Shown here: one piece after another, positions 28,386 through 36,458 of the stretch
How the letters are laid out: each line of letters begins with the position of its first letter
Numbering within the stretch: position 1 is the first letter of the stretch
Origin: SAR116 cluster bacterium AG-321-K23
GTDB taxonomy: Bacteria; Pseudomonadota; Alphaproteobacteria; Puniceispirillales; Marisalimonadaceae
DNA: 64,000 nt
Direction of reading: 5' to 3'
Assembly: GCA_003284565.1 (NCBI GenBank)
Contig: QBXO01000004.1
Span: 1 to 64,000, forward strand
Notes under the pieces: generated by a model
Told to the model about the DNA's origin: nothing
Databases searched by the model: none
What the model saw: only the letters and a program-made list of their open reading frames with translations
Translations under genes and position numbers: made by a program

Positions 28386-29483
28386 TTAAGAAGTGTATGA
28401 AATCCATTTTTCGTATATTGAAATCATGTAATCATTTTTATTTGATTTAATTAAGATTTCTTTTGCTTTTCTAAAATATTTATTTGCTTCAAGTTTATTT
28501 TTATTCAAATTAGGCCAAGATAAAGATGCTTTACCTTTTAAAAATAACACTCGATGATATTCTTTTGCTTCTTTTAAATACTCTTCCGCTTCATTTAAAA
28601 AAACTAGTGCTTTGTCATAATTTAAATTTTTAAATTGATCTTCTGTATAAAAATCAATTGCCAATTTATAACACCTAAATTCCATACTTTTATTAATGCA
28701 ATTATTAGCAAATTTTATTGCTTTTTTAATATTAAAATAAGATTTAAAATTTTGAATATTTGCCTCTTTTAACCAATAATTAGCACTTTCTTTTTTTCCC
28801 TTTTTTAAATCACTTTTGTGAAGATTTATATAATCGAAATAAAGTTTATTACTAAATAAATTAGCTAACTCATAATCGGCATCTGAGTTTTTATTACTAG
28901 CTTTTGAAGCCTTAATTAAAAGAGATAATCCTTTATCTAAGTCTTTTTTTTCTGTCTTTAAATAGAAAATTTGTCCTAAGAAATACTTTGCTAGACTAAC
29001 CATTGCAGGAGGATATTCTTTTTCAGCAGATTTTTTTAACCAATTTAATTTTTCTGAATTATCCTTTGATATTTTCCATAATTCAAATTGAGCTTCACGA
29101 TTTTGTAATCTTGCAGATTTCAATAACCAATAATTTTTGTTTAAATTTGTTTTTTTAACAACAATAACTTTTGGGCAATCAAAAATTTTAACAAAATTTT
29201 CAAACACTTTAATGTAATTATATAATTTAAATGCAGCTTCTGAGTTGTTCTGTTCAGCAGATTTATAATACCATTCACACGAAGAATAGCTTCTCGAATT
29301 AGGAATTGAACCGTTAAAAATAGCATCACCAAGCCATAATTGTGCAGTTGGGTCACCATTCTTAGCATATACTATAATTTGGCTAGGCGACATTTTCAGT
29401 AAATCTTGTTTAGTTAAATTTTCACTATAAGAAGCTTTAGAAAAAACTAATGCGAGTAATATAATGTAGAGATTATTTTTCAT
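28386..29483 (-). CDS. Exported Sel1-like repeat protein
   Basis: 365 residues with a signal peptide (about residues 1-20, ending SYS). Repeats of the Sel1/TPR type follow: GDPTAQLWLGDAIF, NNSEAAFKLYNYI, NREAQFELWKIS, EYPPAMVSLAKYFLG, NSDADYELANLFS and more degenerate ones, each a helix pair. Such proteins usually bind other proteins. Strongly biased to A, T and lysine, as are other genes in this island. Its role as island cargo is unknown; it points outward towards the left end. Confidence 0.7.
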   Translation of the reverse strand: MKNNLYIILLALVFSKASYSENLTKQDLLKMSPSQIIVYAKNGDPTAQLWLGDAIFNGSIPNSRSYSSCEWYYKSAEQNNSEAAFKLYNYIKVFENFVKIFDCPKVIVVKKTNLNKNYWLLKSARLQNREAQFELWKISKDNSEKLNWLKKSAEKEYPPAMVSLAKYFLGQIFYLKTEKKDLDKGLSLLIKASKASNKNSDADYELANLFSNKLYFDYINLHKSDLKKGKKESANYWLKEANIQNFKSYFNIKKAIKFANNCINKSMEFRCYKLAIDFYTEDQFKNLNYDKALVFLNEAEEYLKEAKEYHRVLFLKGKASLSWPNLNKNKLEANKYFRKAKEILIKSNKNDYMISIYEKWISYTS

Positions 29484-29540
29484 ATTTTAACTTTACTAAA
29501 TTTCCTTAATTAATTATATTGTTAGCAGGTATTTAATCAA

Positions 29541-29586
29541 CCAACTTGTACGCCTTGGCATCCAGCCTAAAGTACTAAAGCGGAGG
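29541..29586 (+). promoter_or_regulatory. Duplicated leader, copy 1
   Basis: A roughly 45-base segment before the 81-residue gene, containing CCAACTTGTAC, then CCTTGGCAT, then AAAGTACTAAA, and ending at the ribosome site GGAGG. The same order of blocks recurs before the next gene (copy 2). It could be a promoter (TTGTAC, 16 bases, TAAAGT) or an RNA leader (the GTAC blocks can pair). Confidence 0.6.
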
Positions 29587-29591
29587 CACAA

Positions 29592-29837
29592 ATGACTTCA
29601 AATAAATTATCAAAAAAAGATCAAGACTTTGCTAATGCAATGGCTACTAAGCTTCGTTTGAATAGAGAAAAACTTAAACAAACTTTAACCCCAGACGAAA
29701 AAATTAACCAACTTACTCCTGAACAAAGAGAACAGATTGGTGAATTTAGGTTATCAATTATTCGTGAAGGTCTAAAAGAATTTCCAGGTTTAGACCCAAT
29801 GGATGCACTTCAAATGTTAGAAGAATTTGGAGGTTAA
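29592..29837 (+). CDS. Small island protein, unknown function (81 residues)
   Basis: Charged helical protein without signal peptide or membrane segment. N-terminal lysine-rich helix (KDQDFANAMATKLRLNREKL), then LTPDEKINQLTPEQREQIGEFRL and an acidic C-terminus ending in DPMDALQMLEEFGG. A good ribosome site (GGAGG) lies eight bases before the ATG. I do not recognise a family. It shares a duplicated leader with the gene at 29926, suggesting shared control. Confidence 0.6.
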   Translation: MTSNKLSKKDQDFANAMATKLRLNREKLKQTLTPDEKINQLTPEQREQIGEFRLSIIREGLKEFPGLDPMDALQMLEEFGG

Positions 29838-29872
29838 GAAAACTTTATAGTCAAACTAAAGGGTATTTATAA

Positions 29873-29917
29873 ACCAACTTGTACACCCTGTCATAAAGAC
29901 AAAAGTACTAAAAAGGA
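29873..29917 (+). promoter_or_regulatory. Duplicated leader, copy 2
   Basis: Matches copy 1 in block order and spacing: CCAACTTGTAC, CATAAAGAC in place of CATCCAGCC, AAAGTACTAAA and then GGAG before the ATG at 29926. It lies in the short gap between two adjacent small genes. Confidence 0.6.
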
Positions 29918-29925
29918 GAAAAACA

Positions 29926-30117
29926 ATGGCTAAAATCGAATCTATTAAATATTTAGATAAAGATGACCCAATTTATAATGGTAGACCAACAATATCTTCA
30001 CACAATAATAAAGTAGAACTTGTAAAGTTAAATAAAGAAATGAGTAGAGCTGAAAAAGAAAAAGCTCTTACTGAAGCTTTAATCCGTCAAGGATGGAAAT
30101 TAGTGGAGGATAAATAA
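29926..30117 (+). CDS. Small island protein, unknown function (63 residues)
   Basis: Small protein with a beta-like N-terminus (YLDKDDPIYNGRPTI) and a C-terminal helix (SRAEKEKALTEALIRQGWKLVEDK). GGAG lies before the ATG, and the stop overlaps the next start as TAATG, so it is coupled to the 152-residue gene. No family recognised. It could be a regulator or antitoxin-sized partner, but nothing specific shows this. Confidence 0.6.
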   Translation: MAKIESIKYLDKDDPIYNGRPTISSHNNKVELVKLNKEMSRAEKEKALTEALIRQGWKLVEDK

Positions 30118-30575
30118 TGGCATATTATGAATATGAATTTCCTCAACAAAAAATTTTTGAGGTTAAAGATTTACCTTCAATAAATAATTCTAATAAACTT
30201 TATATTGATAGTGAAAAACCACTTCAAAAAAACAGACCTAAAATAAAACCACAAAAGGTAATCTTTTTATTTTCAGTTGAATGGATGTGGTCACCTGCAC
30301 ATAACAGAGTAGATAGTTATTTTATTAATATAAAACCATCCAGGTATTATCTTTGGAATAGTTTTTTTGACTGCCATAGCTTTTCAGATTATTGGGATTT
30401 TATTGGATACACAGATAATAAAAAAGGTGATCTACACGAAATTTCTATGAACTTTATAAAAAAATACTGGGAAATTGAAGCCAAAGATTCATGTCTAGAT
30501 CATTTCCATGTCATTAGTATGGAGGGTTTGTTGAAAGTGAGTGATATAAAGTCTATTGGAAGAGATGTTTGGTAA
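30117..30575 (+). CDS. Unknown island protein (152 residues)
   Basis: Aromatic-rich soluble protein: VIFLFSVEWMWSPAHNRVDSYF, then SRYYLWNSFFDCHSFSDYWDFIGY, then a C-terminal LDHFHVISMEGLLKV. The His/Asp/Cys content could suit a small enzyme or nuclease, but no known motif is clear. It is translationally coupled to the 63-residue gene and converges on mcrC, with only 26 bases between the stops. Confidence 0.55.
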   Translation: MAYYEYEFPQQKIFEVKDLPSINNSNKLYIDSEKPLQKNRPKIKPQKVIFLFSVEWMWSPAHNRVDSYFINIKPSRYYLWNSFFDCHSFSDYWDFIGYTDNKKGDLHEISMNFIKKYWEIEAKDSCLDHFHVISMEGLLKVSDIKSIGRDVW

Positions 30576-30601
30576 GAGTTTTTTAAAATTGATTTTAAAA
30601 A

Positions 30602-31654
30602 TTAGTTAATGATCTGCATTAGATCATTATGGATGCTTTGCCAATTTTGGTCTAAATTGATAGACTTGATAGATACCTTACAGTCTCTCCAGATGAAGTC
30701 TTCATTCAGAGATTCTTCGCCTATAGGATTAGCATATAACAAAATCCCATGTATTTTTTTATTAACAACTAGTTCATCTTGCATATTCATCATGTAAGAA
30801 GTGATTTGACGTAAGTGTTCAGATTTAAATTTATCCTGACCATAAAAGCTATCTACTAAAGTTTTCTTATAGTATTTAGTATCTATTATAATCACCTCAT
30901 CTTTATTACTAAGTGTAATGTCAGTTTTTTGCTTTGGAACTAGCTTCAAATCCCCTCCGAGAGACTTAAATTGCCAGTCTAATTGTTCTGATGTTTTTAC
31001 TTTAAACTCAGATTGTTCATATTTATAAAAATTGCCTACAAATCTCTCAAAAATGTCTGACATTCTTACTTCGTCATCTAATATATCTTTGAATATATAG
31101 TTACCTTGTTTTTGATTAGGCATTTTCAAATTATCTAACATTTTACAAATTTCTATTGGTAATCTGTAATAGTTATTATTTTGAGACAATTGAAACTTTG
31201 AGAAATATGAACTCAAATTATCTTGAGTGTTTACATCATTAAAAAATTTTAAAATTGAATTAATTTCTTCTTTGAGGTGTTTCTTTAGCTTTTGATTTTT
31301 TAAAAGATTCAAGAAGCTTCTCTTTATAATTTTATTTAAAATACTATCTACTGATAATTCGGAAAATCTGCAGTAAAGCTTATTTGAAATTTGAAAATTA
31401 TTTTGAATACTTTTTTTAAAATCAATTTTACCTTTGATAAACTGTTCATTAATTAATTTTGGCTTATAGTCTTTATGTAAGCCTTTTTTTATAATTCTCT
31501 TAACTGACTTTAAAAGCATATTAGCCATTAAATTTGGCAAATCAGGACTTTCATCTATTTCTAACTTTAATGATCTGCCTTCATTAAATTTTTCCCATGC
31601 ATATAAAAATACATAATATAAATTCTGAATTTTAATGTGGTCTTGTATTATCAA
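30602..31654 (-). CDS. mcrC: McrC-like nuclease subunit of a type IV restriction system
   Basis: 350 residues. The N-terminal part is a helical McrC domain (LYYVFLYAWEKFNEG). A PD-(D/E)xK nuclease core lies near residues 230-265: KQKTDITLSN and EVIIIDTKYYK give the catalytic Asp, Asp and Lys. Its ATG overlaps the mcrB stop by four bases (ATGA). With McrB it forms a GTP-driven nuclease that cuts DNA carrying modified cytosines, a defence against modified phage DNA. Confidence 0.87.
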   Translation of the reverse strand: MIIQDHIKIQNLYYVFLYAWEKFNEGRSLKLEIDESPDLPNLMANMLLKSVKRIIKKGLHKDYKPKLINEQFIKGKIDFKKSIQNNFQISNKLYCRFSELSVDSILNKIIKRSFLNLLKNQKLKKHLKEEINSILKFFNDVNTQDNLSSYFSKFQLSQNNNYYRLPIEICKMLDNLKMPNQKQGNYIFKDILDDEVRMSDIFERFVGNFYKYEQSEFKVKTSEQLDWQFKSLGGDLKLVPKQKTDITLSNKDEVIIIDTKYYKKTLVDSFYGQDKFKSEHLRQITSYMMNMQDELVVNKKIHGILLYANPIGEESLNEDFIWRDCKVSIKSINLDQNWQSIHNDLMQIIN

Positions 31655-33627
31655 GATAACAACTCAGCTCTAAGCTCTTCAACTTTTTCAGGTCTATCAA
31701 AATAGTACTCTTCTAAAAGTGGAATAATTTGATTATCAATAACCTTCTTGTACCACTCAATACCATAAGTTAAGTCATTATTGGATGGGCAGAAAAAACT
31801 ATGACCAATACAGTAACCTGGCCCAAGTTCTAGGTTCTCATCTGAAATTTTTTGATTTATTGATTCCATGTTATTTATGATTTTATCTACAACAGTTGAG
31901 CTTACTTTTTTATCTAAAAGAAATTTTTTGAAATCAGGACTTGCAAACTCTGGCACAAAAGTAAAAAAAGAAAATCTACGTCTTAGAGCGTAATCAACAA
32001 CTTTTAAAGACCTGTCGGCTGTGTTCATTAGGCCTATAATGTGAATGTTTGAAGGAATATAAAATTTGTCGTCTAAGGAATATAAGAGCTTAATAGCATG
32101 CTCCGGGCCTCTCTTATTCTCTTCAATACTAACAAGAATTTCACCAAATACTTTTGTAATATTAGCTCTGTTAATTTCATCAATCATAATAACGTAATTA
32201 TTGTCAGTATCTTCTTTGGCTTTCTCACAAAAATTGACAAATTGGCCTGGAGAAAGCACAAATTTACCGTCATTGTTGGGCCTTATACCCATAATAAACT
32301 CTTCATAAGAATAATTTTCATGAAAAACTAAATTCAATTGTCTATTCACATCGCCAGCTATATACCGAGATATTTTTTTAGCTATAAATGTTTTTCCAAC
32401 ACCCGGTGGTCCTTGGATAATAATATTTTTTTTGATTTTGAGTTCTTCACAAATAGCTCTAAAGGTATCTTTAGAAAAAAATGTGTCTTTAATCATTAAG
32501 GAGATATCGTCATTATTTTCTAAAGAAAGTTCTGATGTTTCATTTCCAAAATAAAATTCGTTAATTTTTTTTACATAGTCAGTGTATTTTGTAATATTTG
32601 TAAGAGTTTTTGTTACTGCTCTATTTCCAAAAACTTCCTCATGATTCATCTCTTTTAAACTTAACCATTTGACCTTTCTAGTATGAGGATGATTTTCATC
32701 TTCTTGATATTCATAATCACCTTGAACTTCACCTGCAGCTAATAATTTTTTTGTTCCTTCTTTAACAAAAACTAAATCTCCATTTTTAACTGTCTTAACA
32801 AAATCAAAGCAACACAAAACATTATTTCTTGGTTTATTTTCCCTAGATGGTTCAAGCTCAATCATCTTATTCTCTATTTCTTGTTTTGTTTTGAATTTTG
32901 AGAGATCACCAATTTGCCATCCAATTGAAATAAAGTTTTGAGACTTAAATTCATCCCAATATACTGCTTGTTCACCAGCAGCAATTATCCAATAATTTTT
33001 TTCTGAAAAAACTTTTCTTAAATTAGAAGACACGCCCTTATCTAAAAGATTATCATAGCAATTAATCAAATCATTCAAATATGATTTAATTAAATTGTCA
33101 TCAGGCAATTCCGTTTTACTAATTAGCTTATGCATGCAAATACCTGGACCATACCTCATTGCAACACCGCCTGTTGCTGCCAGATCAAATTGTTCATGTT
33201 CAAATTTGAAATCAAATTTCTGCATTTTTTCAAAAAAAGGTCTAGCTTCAGTTGCTTTTTCTAATAGATATTCTGCACCACCTCTTCTCCCATAGTTATC
33301 TCCAGGACCAGTTATTCCTTGTCCAAAGCACAAATAAAACCCTGTCATATCATGTTTAAATAAAGCAACTATATAAAACCCATCTTTAGTATCCGTAGCT
33401 TCCTTCTTATTCAAAATTGAACAATGAGGGACTTGTGCCCAACTACCTTTTCCACAACTAACCTTTACGTCTAAATCATCTCTATCTTTTGTAATTTCTT
33501 CCTTTATCCAATCTCTTAATTCTTCAAAAGCTCTATAAGTTGGAAGATCACTTCCAAATGATCCACTTCTGTAGTCAGTTGGATAATTTAAAAATATTTT
33601 TTCAACAATAGATTTGAATTCATTCAC
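31651..33627 (-). CDS. mcrB: McrB-like GTPase with MrcB N-terminal and EVE-like reader domains
   Basis: 658 residues in three parts. Residues 1-190 match the MrcB_N/DUF3578 type (GSWAQVPHCSIL; LCFGQGIT). About 205-345 resemble an EVE/PUA-like modified-base reader (NYWIIAAGEQAVYWDEF; FISIGWQIGDLS; GDLVFVKEG; LLAAGEV). From about 395 there is a McrB AAA+ GTPase: Walker A GPPGVGKT near 405, Walker B VIMIDEINRA near 480, and the McrB signature MNTADRS near 535. The reader domain chooses the modified DNA and the motor recruits McrC. It heads the mcrBC pair and diverges from the gene at 33819. Confidence 0.88.
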   Translation of the reverse strand: MNEFKSIVEKIFLNYPTDYRSGSFGSDLPTYRAFEELRDWIKEEITKDRDDLDVKVSCGKGSWAQVPHCSILNKKEATDTKDGFYIVALFKHDMTGFYLCFGQGITGPGDNYGRRGGAEYLLEKATEARPFFEKMQKFDFKFEHEQFDLAATGGVAMRYGPGICMHKLISKTELPDDNLIKSYLNDLINCYDNLLDKGVSSNLRKVFSEKNYWIIAAGEQAVYWDEFKSQNFISIGWQIGDLSKFKTKQEIENKMIELEPSRENKPRNNVLCCFDFVKTVKNGDLVFVKEGTKKLLAAGEVQGDYEYQEDENHPHTRKVKWLSLKEMNHEEVFGNRAVTKTLTNITKYTDYVKKINEFYFGNETSELSLENNDDISLMIKDTFFSKDTFRAICEELKIKKNIIIQGPPGVGKTFIAKKISRYIAGDVNRQLNLVFHENYSYEEFIMGIRPNNDGKFVLSPGQFVNFCEKAKEDTDNNYVIMIDEINRANITKVFGEILVSIEENKRGPEHAIKLLYSLDDKFYIPSNIHIIGLMNTADRSLKVVDYALRRRFSFFTFVPEFASPDFKKFLLDKKVSSTVVDKIINNMESINQKISDENLELGPGYCIGHSFFCPSNNDLTYGIEWYKKVIDNQIIPLLEEYYFDRPEKVEELRAELLS

Positions 33628-33709
33628 AATTTTTATTCCTCTAGTTTGTAAACATATTTCACATTAGTATATCCTAAGATATAATCTATCGATTTTAAAA
33701 CCTTTGCAC

Positions 33710-33723
33710 AACCTATGTAGGTT
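33710..33723. promoter_or_regulatory. Possible operator in the mcrB/unknown divergent promoter
   Basis: AACCTA-TG-TAGGTT is a perfect 6+2+6 inverted repeat in the 191-base gap between divergent mcrB and the gene at 33819. The position suits a regulator of one or both promoters. TATAAT-like motifs flank it on both sides. No regulator can be assigned. Confidence 0.35.
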
Positions 33724-33818
33724 ATATCTACAGAGGTCACAATGTCGCAAGGGGTTAAGAATTGGAAAGTTTAGTACATTTTTGTAGTATAATATTAATA
33801 TATTTTTAAGGTCATAAA

Positions 33819-34421
33819 ATGGTTATCCGTTTAACAGACAAATATGTTCGTGAAAAAATGCTTAGAGAATATGTTTCTCAAAGTTGTGCTAGTAGAGAAA
33901 AAGGAAATGACATTCTTAACGAAAGGGATAATAGACATAGAGAACTGAATAAAGAATTTGGTTTTATGGATAAAGATGGGACTTTTGGTATAGGTTGTAA
34001 ATCTCACATAAACATAAAATACAAAAATGTTTATACGTGGATAAACGATAAAGCTTCAAAGGACTACAAAAATGCATGTGATGAGTTTAAAAAATGGGAA
34101 AAAACTCAAAAATTCTCCATTTATGAATATCTGTTTCTTCAAGATTTTAGTTTAGGTTATTATGAAACGTTAGATAGAGCATTATCAAAAGCAAAAATTA
34201 CAGATGGCTTAATATTTGATTCAATAACCATTCATGCAAACCATTTGGTTGGTAGAAAAGAAACAATGGATCAACTGAAAATTTATTTTGAGGCCAGAAA
34301 ATTGGAAACACATCATTATGAAAAATTTTTACAAATAAAAGTTTGGCACTTTAAAGAAAAAAAATTAATTAAAGATTATTATGCTGAATTAAAAAATATT
34401 GCATTTTCTAAATTTAATTGA
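33819..34421 (+). CDS. Unknown soluble island protein (200 residues)
   Basis: Lysine- and aromatic-rich protein with no signal peptide. Visible parts are a charged helix (VREKMLREYVSQSC, ILNERDNRHRELNKEFGF), a GTFGIGC turn, and a C-terminal region with IFDSITIHANHLVGRKE and HHYEKFLQIKVWHF. Weak AAGG ribosome site. No family recognised. It is divergent from mcrB, so it might regulate or accompany the restriction system, but that rests on position only. Confidence 0.6.
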   Translation: MVIRLTDKYVREKMLREYVSQSCASREKGNDILNERDNRHRELNKEFGFMDKDGTFGIGCKSHINIKYKNVYTWINDKASKDYKNACDEFKKWEKTQKFSIYEYLFLQDFSLGYYETLDRALSKAKITDGLIFDSITIHANHLVGRKETMDQLKIYFEARKLETHHYEKFLQIKVWHFKEKKLIKDYYAELKNIAFSKFN

Positions 34422-34464
34422 TTCATAAAAACAAAGATTAATCTGCACGCACAGTATCCCACCC

Positions 34465-35673
34465 CTAGAGGGTAGGCTTGTTCGTGCACATGTAAAAATT
34501 ATCATCTTTTTCAATATAACCAAGGCTTAAAAGTTTATTTAATGATCTACTCTTTCTCATTCTGCTTGCATTCTTAGAAATATCCTCATCAAGTATATAC
34601 AAATCGAATTCTTCTTTGGTAATGCCTTGATTAATTAAATCATAAACCTTTATATCTTGATTATTAAGATGGTCACTTCTTTGATCAATTGGTTCAATAA
34701 TAGTTGTTCCATAATTACCAAAAGGAGCTGACTTTTGTACTATTTTATAATGTCCTTTTAAACCTCCCTGGGTAGCTCTAGATCGTTCTAACTCCCAAGT
34801 GCCAGTATCTTTACAGTTTTGCAGTTTAGTAATTCTTAAATGATGATCTACTGCACCCATAACACTTGAATGACCTCTTGCTCCTTTAGTTGGGTCTTTA
34901 CCAATGTGATGAATGAGAACAATAAGAGAGTTTGTTCTTTGCTGAATAATTTTAATATTCTGTAAAAAATGACTTAGTTCATTCTCTCTTAAATTAACGG
35001 AAGCCACAGTATCAAAAACGATCACTAATGGTAAGTTTTCATATTTATTTGAATGAAATTTATGGTTTAAAAATTCATTTATTTTTCTATCAAATCTATA
35101 GGGTATATCTGTCTCAACTTCAAAAGGTTCATCATTTAAAGTTAGATCTGTACAAACTTTATAATCATAATGACCTTTACCCACTCCTTCAATTCTCTCA
35201 GACAACCATTCTTTACTGTTCCATTGTTTAAATGGATGATCATCGAGATTAATTTGATATTCTCTAATAAATTCTTCAACTATATCCTCATCCATAATGT
35301 GTGTAATTACAGCTTCTAATTGCTGTTTGTCTTCTCTAGACAAATCTATTTGATCAGTTGTAGTTCTTATTAAATGTCCAGGAACCTTAAAAACTTCTTT
35401 AATATAATTTTTAATTCTTTCCATAGCTGATTGTTCACCATCACCGCACCAATAAAAAAGCTTACACTTAGATGTTTTCCTTCCAAAAAAATTTTGTCCA
35501 CTCATGCAAGAAAAAATTGCTTGTAAAACAAAAGTTGTTTTTCCTGATCCATAGTTTCCATAATAAAGACAAGTTCCTTTTTCAGGTAAAAATGTATCAA
35601 TTAAAAAAGATTGAGGATTGTGTTTTTCGTTTAGTAAATCATTTCCATTTTTAACAGTAAACTTATATGACAT
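34465..35673 (-). CDS. RepA-like RecA-fold ATPase (AAA_25), plasmid/island replication type
   Basis: 402 residues. Walker A GNYGSGKTT near residue 40, FYWCGDGEQS, and a Walker B-like strand LVIVFDTVA, then LIVLIHHIGKDPTKGARGHSSVMGAVDH, the typical end motif of RepA/RSF1010-type hexameric helicases. The C-terminus is a small winged-helix-like segment (LNKLLSLGYIEKDD). It probably unwinds DNA when the island replicates. Its start abuts the upstream small frame (TAATG). The region around 34440 before its stop is a short convergent gap. Confidence 0.8.
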   Translation of the reverse strand: MSYKFTVKNGNDLLNEKHNPQSFLIDTFLPEKGTCLYYGNYGSGKTTFVLQAIFSCMSGQNFFGRKTSKCKLFYWCGDGEQSAMERIKNYIKEVFKVPGHLIRTTTDQIDLSREDKQQLEAVITHIMDEDIVEEFIREYQINLDDHPFKQWNSKEWLSERIEGVGKGHYDYKVCTDLTLNDEPFEVETDIPYRFDRKINEFLNHKFHSNKYENLPLVIVFDTVASVNLRENELSHFLQNIKIIQQRTNSLIVLIHHIGKDPTKGARGHSSVMGAVDHHLRITKLQNCKDTGTWELERSRATQGGLKGHYKIVQKSAPFGNYGTTIIEPIDQRSDHLNNQDIKVYDLINQGITKEEFDLYILDEDISKNASRMRKSRSLNKLLSLGYIEKDDNFYMCTNKPTL

Positions 35674-35855
35674 TATAATTCTGATTGTTCCTTATCTTTG
35701 TTGAATAATTTAAAATGTTCTAAGATATAATTTTTCTTCGTCATTTTTTTAAAAATATTTTTGTGACACCTCCATCTATGAGTAAAGGGTGGGAGGGGGG
35801 CAAGGGTCACTTTTACTGGTTGTAATAAATTAAAATTTTTTTTATTGAGAACCAT
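35673..35855 (-). CDS. Small uncertain frame in the replication module (60 residues)
   Basis: Short basic frame whose stop overlaps the RepA-like start (TAATG) and whose start overlaps the previous frame by 14 bases. It reads through a C-rich tract (TLAPLPPF) that is the complement of the G-rich run at 35787. It may be a coupled small gene, the damaged tail of the HTH gene, or non-coding sequence. Unlike any family I know. Confidence 0.3.
   Translation of the reverse strand: MVLNKKNFNLLQPVKVTLAPLPPFTHRWRCHKNIFKKMTKKNYILEHFKLFNKDKEQSEL
35787..35806 (+). other. G-quadruplex-type tract in the replication module
   Basis: Four G runs of three or more with short loops (GGG T GGG A GGGGGG CAA GGG) in an otherwise AT-rich genome, enclosed by GTGAC (35763) and GTCAC (35806). 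It lies just upstream of the RepA-like gene. It could be a replication origin, a regulatory element, or chance. Confidence 0.5.
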
Positions 35856-36069
35856 CGTTATTTAACTCACACTGAATATTGCGACCATTGTGAACTCCAT
35901 TTTTATCCAATGATATCAGTTGCTTAGTAACAGTAACTTTTTTTGTGGTACGAAAATGAACGTACCAAACCATAAGTAGATAAGAAAAAAATAATGTTGA
36001 ACTAGGGAAGGAAGATACATTACGAGTTGCCTGGCTACACATATGTGAGGAGATGCTAAGCATACTCAT
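35842..36069 (-). CDS. Small coupled frame after the HTH gene (75 residues)
   Basis: Starts at an ATGA overlap with the HTH gene stop and has a strong GGGGAGGGGAA site, so translation is plausible. It has one hydrophobic stretch (SSTLFFSYLLMVWYV), then KKVTVTKQLISLDKNG. No family recognised. It may be an independent small protein or a frameshifted continuation of the HTH protein. Confidence 0.4.
   Translation of the reverse strand: MSMLSISSHMCSQATRNVSSFPSSTLFFSYLLMVWYVHFRTTKKVTVTKQLISLDKNGVHNGRNIQCELNNDGSQ
35946..35967. repeat. Internal inverted repeat sharing the island-end octamer
   Basis: TGGTACG, 8 bases, CGTACCA: a perfect 7-bp inverted repeat. The left half read on the minus strand is TCGTACCA, the same octamer found twice at each island end. 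A shared DNA-binding protein (integrase, AlpA-like factor or replication protein) may recognise all of these. Confidence 0.5.
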
Positions 36070-36458
36070 TTCCCCTCCCCTAGAACCCCACCGTTATGGG
36101 TAACATTTGGCAGACGTAAAGATGAGATCACATCAGTTCTTTGTACTTCTAATGGTGGAATTGGATCGCTTACTCTTGTAGGAATAAAATATCGATTACC
36201 TCTTTTGTAACCCCAGGGATGCTTCTTCCCTATAGGCTCTAAATCGATGATATATCCATTATCTCTAAGGATACCGATATTCCTGGTAACCAAAGCTCTA
36301 GAAACTCCTATAAGGTCTCCAAGGGTAGATTGATTGGGATAACAGATTTGATTGGCTGAAGTAAAACAACAAAGAGCTGACAATGTCCTGACTACATTAG
36401 GCTGAAGTCTAGGATCAGATACTGCTCTTGAAGGCATGATACTAAACTTCATTTTCAT
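36066..36458 (-). CDS. Winged-helix protein, replication-initiation type (HTH_36-like)
   Basis: 130 residues. The HTH core is CYPNQSTLGDLIGVSRALVTRNIGILRDNGYI, typical of HTH_36-like proteins found before repA genes in plasmids and islands. It overlaps the AlpA-like gene upstream by 17 bases and the next small frame downstream by 4, so the four frames appear to be one translationally coupled series. It may bind an origin or repress its own promoter. Its C-terminus looks short, and a frameshifted extension into the next frame is possible. Confidence 0.6.
   Translation of the reverse strand: MKMKFSIMPSRAVSDPRLQPNVVRTLSALCCFTSANQICYPNQSTLGDLIGVSRALVTRNIGILRDNGYIIDLEPIGKKHPWGYKRGNRYFIPTRVSDPIPPLEVQRTDVISSLRLPNVTHNGGVLGEGK

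Noticed and set aside
29541-29917. CRISPR-like repeat pair
   Set aside because: Only two copies, each directly before a gene at a fixed distance from the start codon, with a gene between them instead of a spacer.
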